Positions 33,151-37,459 of a DNA stretch of 37,459 nt are shown here, in pieces (within the stretch, counting starts at the first letter, position 1; each line of letters opens with the position of its first letter). The translations under genes and the position numbers were made by a program. The notes under the pieces were generated by a model. It worked only from the letters and a program-made list of their open reading frames with translations. It had not been told where the DNA came from and did no database searches. Location: assembly GCA_007693325.1 (NCBI GenBank), contig REDW01000039.1:1-37459 (forward strand). Reading direction: 5' to 3'. This stretch comes from Spirochaetaceae bacterium. Its GTDB lineage: Bacteria; Spirochaetota; Spirochaetia; DSM-27196; PWMO01.

Positions 33151-33834
33151 ATGAACAATCGAATAGTGATTATAGCGCTGGCGCTGCTGCTACTGTTGGC
33201 AGCGGCGGCTGCAGCGCAGCAGAACGCCACGGTGCGCCAGGTCCGCGGCAAGGTGGAGTACCGTCTGGCGCCGGGGGCGGGGTGGCAGACCGCGGCGGTG
33301 GGAACGGAGCTGCCGCTGGGAGCAACGATCTCCACGGGGTTTGGTTCGCGCGCAACGCTTGAGTTTGGCTACACCACGCTGGTGGTGGAGGCGTTGAGCC
33401 GGCTGACGCTGGAAGACCTGGTGGAGCGCGAGACAGCGGTGGACACCGATCTGAGGCTCAACGTAGGACGGGTGCGCGCGGAGGTGCGTGACGCGGCCGG
33501 GCTGGAGCAGAACTTCCGTCTGCGCAGCACGCAGGCAACCGCTGCGGTGCGCGGCACGGAGTTCATCTTTGACGGGGTCAATGTGCAGGTGATATCGGGG
33601 ATAGTGACGATGTTCAACCGCTTCAACCAGTCAAGCACGGTTGGCGGCGGCGAGAAGACCTCGGTGCCCGAGGATGACCCGCCACCAAGCGGCGGCGACT
33701 ACCTGGAACAGCTGCTTGCGGTAATACCCTACGCCCCCGGCAGCGAAGAGCGCGAGACGGGTAGTGGGAGCGGTGGAATCGGCGACAGCGGTACGGGATC
33801 GGTGGAGTTTGAACTGGTGGAACTGCCCTTTTAG
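33151..33834 (+). CDS. Exported FecR-domain protein
   Basis: A 227-residue protein with a signal peptide (first about 22 residues, Leu/Ala-rich, cleavage near AAAQQ) and a FecR domain (PF04773). Typical elements are ATLEFGYTTLVVEALSRLTL, LRLNVGRVRAEV and FRLRSTQATAAVRGTEFIF. After residue 160 a Gly/Ser/Pro/Glu-rich low-complexity tail follows. Classical FecR is a membrane anti-sigma regulator; this one has no anti-sigma N-terminus and no sigma factor nearby. It is of the stand-alone secreted type, possibly a periplasmic scaffold. It lies between the barrel and the lipoprotein genes. Confidence 0.9.
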   Translation: MNNRIVIIALALLLLLAAAAAAQQNATVRQVRGKVEYRLAPGAGWQTAAVGTELPLGATISTGFGSRATLEFGYTTLVVEALSRLTLEDLVERETAVDTDLRLNVGRVRAEVRDAAGLEQNFRLRSTQATAAVRGTEFIFDGVNVQVISGIVTMFNRFNQSSTVGGGEKTSVPEDDPPPSGGDYLEQLLAVIPYAPGSEERETGSGSGGIGDSGTGSVEFELVELPF

Positions 33835-33861
33835 GTTGCCGTGAAAAGTGGAGATACAGAT

Positions 33862-34416
33862 ATGAAATCTATTGATTGGAACATGATACTCAACCCGATG
33901 TTTCGAGCCCGATTTGCTGGAAAAGCCATTGCGTTGACCGTAATGGTGCTGTTCTTGTCGGCTTGTTTCTCACCACTACAGGTCGAAGACGGCGGAGCGA
34001 TATCTTTCCAGATCCCGAATGAGATTGGTGCACAGCAGTGGCCGTTCTACGAGGGCGAAGTTGACCGCGCACTTGTGTTTATCTTTCGCGAGTCGGATCT
34101 GGATATCGAAGGCGAAGGCGATGAGCCAAACGAAGATATCGAGCCAGTACTGATCGGCGGACTCCCCTACCATGAGGCGTCCGTTGGTTCTGATGGTGTT
34201 ATTCGGGTTTCCGGTATTACCGCGGGCAGTGGTTACGTGCTACTGGTCTACCTCTTTGATCCAGACTATGGTGACGAGGAGCCAGTCACCTTTGGGTGGT
34301 CGATGGACATCGCCGCTTACCAAATGGAGGAGTTCATACTCGTGCCATTCAACGTTATTCGTGGCCAGACCACAAGCGGAATCAAGGTGGGAGTCCTTCC
34401 GAGCGTCTTTCAGTAG
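33862..34416 (+). CDS. Lipoprotein, last gene of the exported module
   Basis: A 184-residue protein not matched to a family. A lipobox LSAC (Cys35) follows the hydrophobic IALTVMVLFLSAC, so it should be lipid-anchored. The mature part is very acidic (DIEGEGDEPNEDIEP) with beta-rich segments (RVSGITAGSGYVLLVYLFDP), suggesting an Ig-like or lipocalin-like sandwich. The ATG with GGAG at 8 nt was chosen; an ATG 12 codons later gives a shorter signal peptide, and a GTG 7 codons earlier is also open. Base composition is less GC-rich than upstream. It follows the FecR gene by 27 bp. Confidence 0.78.
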   Translation: MKSIDWNMILNPMFRARFAGKAIALTVMVLFLSACFSPLQVEDGGAISFQIPNEIGAQQWPFYEGEVDRALVFIFRESDLDIEGEGDEPNEDIEPVLIGGLPYHEASVGSDGVIRVSGITAGSGYVLLVYLFDPDYGDEEPVTFGWSMDIAAYQMEEFILVPFNVIRGQTTSGIKVGVLPSVFQ

Positions 34417-34680
34417 CCGACGGGTGGTGAATTCGAAGCGAGACACTCGTCTCTGCGGCTTTGGCCTTGCCACCAACGGTGAAAACGGGCCATTGGCTGC
34501 GATATGAGCCCGTGTAAGCCAGGAATCGCCGGCGGTGCCCGGCTCGTGCTATTGTCCCAAACCTGTGGAACGCACCGCTTGGGTTACCCGCAACCGGCGT
34601 GGCGTTTCAGCCAGGCGCTTCCGGACAGGACAGGGGATTGACTGGTTTCTGTTTGCCGTTGGATGGTGTACTGTTGACTG
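34417..34680. other. Intergenic region without a recognisable gene
   Basis: The 264 bp between the lipoprotein and the pyruvate-kinase-like gene hold a weak hairpin (GAGAC/GTCTC at 34440-34453) that might end the module. A weak -10-like TACTGT lies 6 nt before the next ATG. A 45-codon frame is open but has neither a ribosome site nor protein-like character. Confidence 0.4.
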
Positions 34681-35673
34681 ATGCAGCAATACCGGGTCAT
34701 CGCCACGCTGGGGCCGGCTACCGAGTCCGAGCTGTTGCGTTCGCGTCTGCTTCACGCGGGCTGCAACGCCTTCCGTCTCAACACCTCTCACATGTCCGCC
34801 GCTGATGTTGCCTCGACGCTGGAGCGTATCGCGCAGTTGGAATGGCCCGAGCGCGGCCGCGCGGGAGCTTCTCCAACGGTTGTGCTGGACCTTCAGGGAA
34901 GCAAATGGCGACTCGGCGATTATCCCGGCGGCACCCTCGCAGCGGGAGATTCGGTCGTTCTGATGCGCGGCACCGAGTCCGATGCTGCCGCAATTCTGCC
35001 GGTACCCCATGGCGATTTCTTTCGCGCCGTCCGCGACTGTTGCGGAGAGATCCGCCTCAACGACGGCCGGGTAATTCTGCGGGTTCAATCGATCCACCAG
35101 GATGAGGTTCGCTGCAGCGTAGAGACCGGAGGCCCGCTGTCGGCCCGTAAAGGCGTAACCGTAGCGGGTACACGCACCCGCACAGAGACACTTGGTGATC
35201 GTGACGCCGAGATCCTGCGGCAGACGCGCGGAGCGGCCGGTGTGGCGTACGCGTTCTCCTACGTGCGCGACGCAGCCGAGATGCGGACGTTCCGCTCGAT
35301 GGTGGACCATGGCGCGGCAGTTATCGCCAAGATCGAACGCGAATCCGCAATCGCTGATGTTGAGGCGATTTCAAACGTCGCCGATGAAGTCTGGCTCTGC
35401 CGCGGGGACCTTGGAGCCGAACTCGGCCTTCTGGAAATGGCGCGGTCGATCCGTCATTTTTCCGGTTCCGTGCCGGAACTCGGCTCACCCTGCCTGCTGG
35501 CGGGCCAGGTGCTGCAGCACATGACCGTCTCACCAACGGCGACCCGCTCGGAGATCACGACGATCTACGACGCGGTTGCCGCGGGCTACGCCGGATTTGT
35601 GCTCTCCGACGAGACCGCTCTCGGGGCCTACCCGGTAGAGAGCTGCCGTACCGCCGCGATGTTCCGGCAGTGA
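34681..35673 (+). CDS. Short pyruvate kinase-like protein lacking the C-terminal domain
   Basis: A 330-residue protein with the pyruvate kinase barrel. It has RVIATLGPATES at the N-terminus, RLNTSH (Arg, Asn and Ser of the ATP/K+ site), LDLQGSKWRLG, a B-domain section EIRLNDGRVI, AKIERESAI (catalytic Lys and Glu), CRGDLGAELG (metal Asp) and PTATRSEITTIYDAVAAGYA followed by LSDETALGAYPVE. Pyruvate kinases are usually about 470 residues; the C-terminal allosteric domain is absent and the chain ends right after the barrel. The catalytic residues appear kept, so it may be active and unregulated or act on another phosphoenol substrate. No Shine-Dalgarno is seen. Confidence 0.82.
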   Translation: MQQYRVIATLGPATESELLRSRLLHAGCNAFRLNTSHMSAADVASTLERIAQLEWPERGRAGASPTVVLDLQGSKWRLGDYPGGTLAAGDSVVLMRGTESDAAAILPVPHGDFFRAVRDCCGEIRLNDGRVILRVQSIHQDEVRCSVETGGPLSARKGVTVAGTRTRTETLGDRDAEILRQTRGAAGVAYAFSYVRDAAEMRTFRSMVDHGAAVIAKIERESAIADVEAISNVADEVWLCRGDLGAELGLLEMARSIRHFSGSVPELGSPCLLAGQVLQHMTVSPTATRSEITTIYDAVAAGYAGFVLSDETALGAYPVESCRTAAMFRQ

Positions 35674-35686
35674 GCCCGCGGTGAGC

Positions 35687-35714
35687 TTGACCTCTGCTGC
35701 AATCCAGACATAAT
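35687..35714 (+). promoter_or_regulatory. Promoter placed for a leaderless cupin mRNA
   Basis: TTGACC, 16 bp, CATAAT, then 6 nt and the ATG. Each hexamer matches five of six consensus positions. No Shine-Dalgarno is present. Confidence 0.65.
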
Positions 35715-35720
35715 AGACGC

Positions 35721-36068
35721 ATGAAGATCACCTCTCTCGCAGACGTTCCCGTAACGCAGCCTCAGATGGAGGGCATGCAGGGGATACAGAAACAGGTGCC
35801 GGTTGGTGTGGCCGATGGGACGCCTACCATGTCGCTGCGGGTGTTCACCGTCGAGCCGGGAGGACACACGCCCTACCACTCACACCCGTGGGAACACATC
35901 AACTACATCCTCGACGGTGCAGGGGTCGTGGTAGACCAGGCGGGTGATGAGCACCCGATCAAGGCCGGAGACTACGCCCTGGTTCTGCCCGACGAGAAGC
36001 ACCAGTTCCGCAATCCGTCCGGTGCGCCGTTGCGCTTCATCTGTCTGGTTCCGCGCGACAAAGAATAG
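35721..36068 (+). CDS. Small single-domain cupin protein
   Basis: A 115-residue cytoplasmic cupin_2 barrel. Motif 1 is HTPYHSHPWEHINYILDGAG, carrying three His and one Glu for a metal. Motif 2 is reduced to the DYALVLPDEKHQFRN segment with a further His. Such proteins serve as isomerases, dioxygenases or ligand-binding modules, and the substrate cannot be predicted. It is followed after 4 bp by the CBS-pyrophosphatase and is probably in the same transcript. Confidence 0.88.
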   Translation: MKITSLADVPVTQPQMEGMQGIQKQVPVGVADGTPTMSLRVFTVEPGGHTPYHSHPWEHINYILDGAGVVVDQAGDEHPIKAGDYALVLPDEKHQFRNPSGAPLRFICLVPRDKE

Positions 36069-36072
36069 CCGG

Positions 36073-37383
36073 TTGAGCCGCAACAAACCGCTGCTGGTGG
36101 TAGGCCATCGGAATCCGGACACCGACTCCATCTGCGCCGCTATCTCGTACGCGCGCTACAAGACGGAGATCGCCGCTGTGGACGCCGTTGCATGCCGCGC
36201 CGGAAGCATCAACCGCCAGACCCGCTTTGCGCTGGACGCCTTCGGCGCGGACGATCCGCGGTTGCTCGCAGATGTACTGCCGCGGCTGTCAGACATCATG
36301 ATCCAGCGTCAGGACCTGCTTCTGGTCGATAGCGGCAGTCCGCTTGCCGAGGCGTACCGCATCATCGTCGATAGACGGTTCTCGTTCATGCCGGTGGTGG
36401 ACGAGGCCGGAATCTGCGTCGGCAGGGTTACCGCAGTCGGCCTGGCGGCGCTGCTTGACCGTGAAGGACCTCCGATTGGCGAGCTTCTCGCGATGCCCGT
36501 CGATAGCTTTCTTGAGCCGGTTGGACCAACGTTCCCCACGTCGTTGCCTATCCGCGACGCCGAGCTCACCGTGAACCGGTCCAACGAGGGCGGGTTCATT
36601 GTAACAGACGAGCGCGGCGCGGTTGCCGGCATCGTGACGCGGATGAACTTCATGACTGACTCGCGCTTCCGTGTCGCCCTGGTGGACCACAACGAGTCCT
36701 CGCAGTCCGTCGACGGCATAGAGCACGCTCACATCGAGGAAATCGTGGACCATCACCGGATCGGAATCGGACGCACCAACACGCCGATCACCGTCATCAA
36801 CCACGTGGTTGGATCAACCTGCACGATTGTGGCTCGCATGTATCGCGAGGCCGGTGTCTCCCCGCCGCCGGCCCTGGCCGGTCTGATGCTGTCCGGCGTG
36901 CTCTCCGACACCGTTGTGCTGAACTCGCCGACCACGACCGACACTGACCGCAGCGTAGCCGAGTGGCTTGGCGGCATCGCGGAGCTGGACCCCGTTGAGT
37001 ACGGGCACGCTATGTTCGCGGCCGGTAGCGGCCTCGCCGAACTGTCCGCGGACGCGATCATCGGTCAGGACCAGAAAACCTACGACGAACGCGGGCGACG
37101 CTTCAGCGTCAGCCAGTTTGAGATGGTTGGTTTCGAGGGGTTCTGGCAGCGACGCGTCGAGCTGGCTGAGGCGCTCGCCGCGCGGCGCGCCGCGGACGAC
37201 CTCTACCTGTCAGCGCTGATGCTCACCGACATCACCACCAGCACAACGCTTCTGCAGATCAGCGGTCCGCCGCTGCTGCTGGACCGTCTGGCCTTTCCGC
37301 AGCCGGCTGACGGTGTCTTTGAAATGCGCGGCGTTCTCAGCCGCAAGAAGCAGGTTCTGCCGTTTCTGCTCGAGTTACTGTAG
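36073..37383 (+). CDS. CBS-domain family II (manganese) inorganic pyrophosphatase
   Basis: Hydrolyses pyrophosphate to phosphate, with activity set by nucleotides bound to CBS domains. The 436 residues begin with the DHH-type site GHRNPDTDSI (His12, Asp16, Asp18). Two CBS domains follow (about 75-195), then VDHNE (Asp205, His206), VDHHRIGIGRT (Asp226, His227, His228) and the C-terminal substrate motif SRKKQV. No DRTGG domain lies between the CBS repeats, unlike some clostridial enzymes. The TTG start was chosen because the first beta-strand (PLLVVGH) needs it and no ATG or GTG fits; earlier in-frame codons would overlap the cupin gene. Translation is probably coupled to the cupin. Confidence 0.9.
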   Translation: MSRNKPLLVVGHRNPDTDSICAAISYARYKTEIAAVDAVACRAGSINRQTRFALDAFGADDPRLLADVLPRLSDIMIQRQDLLLVDSGSPLAEAYRIIVDRRFSFMPVVDEAGICVGRVTAVGLAALLDREGPPIGELLAMPVDSFLEPVGPTFPTSLPIRDAELTVNRSNEGGFIVTDERGAVAGIVTRMNFMTDSRFRVALVDHNESSQSVDGIEHAHIEEIVDHHRIGIGRTNTPITVINHVVGSTCTIVARMYREAGVSPPPALAGLMLSGVLSDTVVLNSPTTTDTDRSVAEWLGGIAELDPVEYGHAMFAAGSGLAELSADAIIGQDQKTYDERGRRFSVSQFEMVGFEGFWQRRVELAEALAARRAADDLYLSALMLTDITTSTTLLQISGPPLLLDRLAFPQPADGVFEMRGVLSRKKQVLPFLLELL

Positions 37384-37397
37384 CCCCGCTGCTGCGG

Positions 37398-37459
37398 TCA
37401 GGACTGTGGCGCTTCGGCCATTACCCACTGGTAGTCGCTGCCCCATTCCAGGCGCATCA
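37398..37459 (-). CDS. C-terminus of a gene continuing beyond the right edge
   Basis: On the minus strand a frame enters from the edge and ends in MRLEWGSDYQWVMAEAPQS and a TGA, converging with the pyrophosphatase gene. It is too short to name, and no start or family is visible. Confidence 0.4.
   Translation of the reverse strand, partial: MRLEWGSDYQWVMAEAPQS

Noticed and set aside
34549-35310. 253-codon minus-strand open frame
   Set aside because: Antisense to the pyruvate-kinase-like gene and its upstream region; composition only mirrors the true coding strand.

Overview
The window is a dense, GC-rich bacterial chromosome segment. Genes are tightly packed on both strands, several overlap by 4 to 44 bp, and no phage, IS element, tRNA, rRNA or CRISPR array is visible. 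The mix of a FecR-domain protein beside a beta-barrel-like protein and a lipoprotein, a DUF4424/YARHG secreted protein, a CBS-containing family II pyrophosphatase and many small exported proteins suggests a free-living spirochaete-like bacterium (Spirochaetota). This is inference: no phylogenetic marker gene is present.

Left part (1-10292). A class A penicillin-binding protein runs off the left edge. Behind it on the same strand lie ilvD (branched-chain amino acid synthesis) and an aldo/keto reductase with a ferredoxin-like C-terminus whose end overlaps ilvD. A divergent MFS transporter follows. Next is a sulfur module: two small YeeE/YedE membrane proteins are divergent from a persulfide-dioxygenase-like metallo-beta-lactamase/rhodanese fusion and a TauE/SafE exporter. 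Their shared intergenic region carries two inverted repeats.

Middle (10302-22224). A GH65 disaccharide phosphorylase overlaps a P-loop sugar/nucleoside kinase and is divergent from a sugar nucleotidyltransferase. Then come a small basic protein, a soluble PAS-PAS histidine kinase, a small exported protein and asnA. A carbohydrate locus follows: a TIM-barrel isomerase, two Gfo/Idh/MocA oxidoreductases and a LacI-type regulator, behind a strong promoter whose -35 box is embedded in a 14-bp palindrome.

Right part (22254-37459). A J-domain protein, a frameshifted gene remnant and a DUF4424/YARHG protein precede a complete TPP-riboswitch operon (ykoF-ykoE-ykoD-ykoC-thiN) for import of thiamine or its pyrimidine and for TPP formation. 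Next are an unassigned small protein, a LOG-family protein and an aldo/keto reductase. Divergent from the reductase is a four-gene exported module: a small secreted protein, a beta-barrel-like protein, a FecR-domain protein and a lipoprotein. This module is the best candidate here for an undescribed system. The window ends with a short pyruvate-kinase-like protein, a cupin, a CBS-pyrophosphatase and the tail of another gene.

Two initiation styles coexist. Many genes have clear Shine-Dalgarno sequences. Several others (nucleotidyltransferase, histidine kinase, asnA, cupin, probably the J-domain protein) have a -10-like hexamer 6-9 nt before the start codon and no Shine-Dalgarno, which suggests leaderless or nearly leaderless mRNAs.
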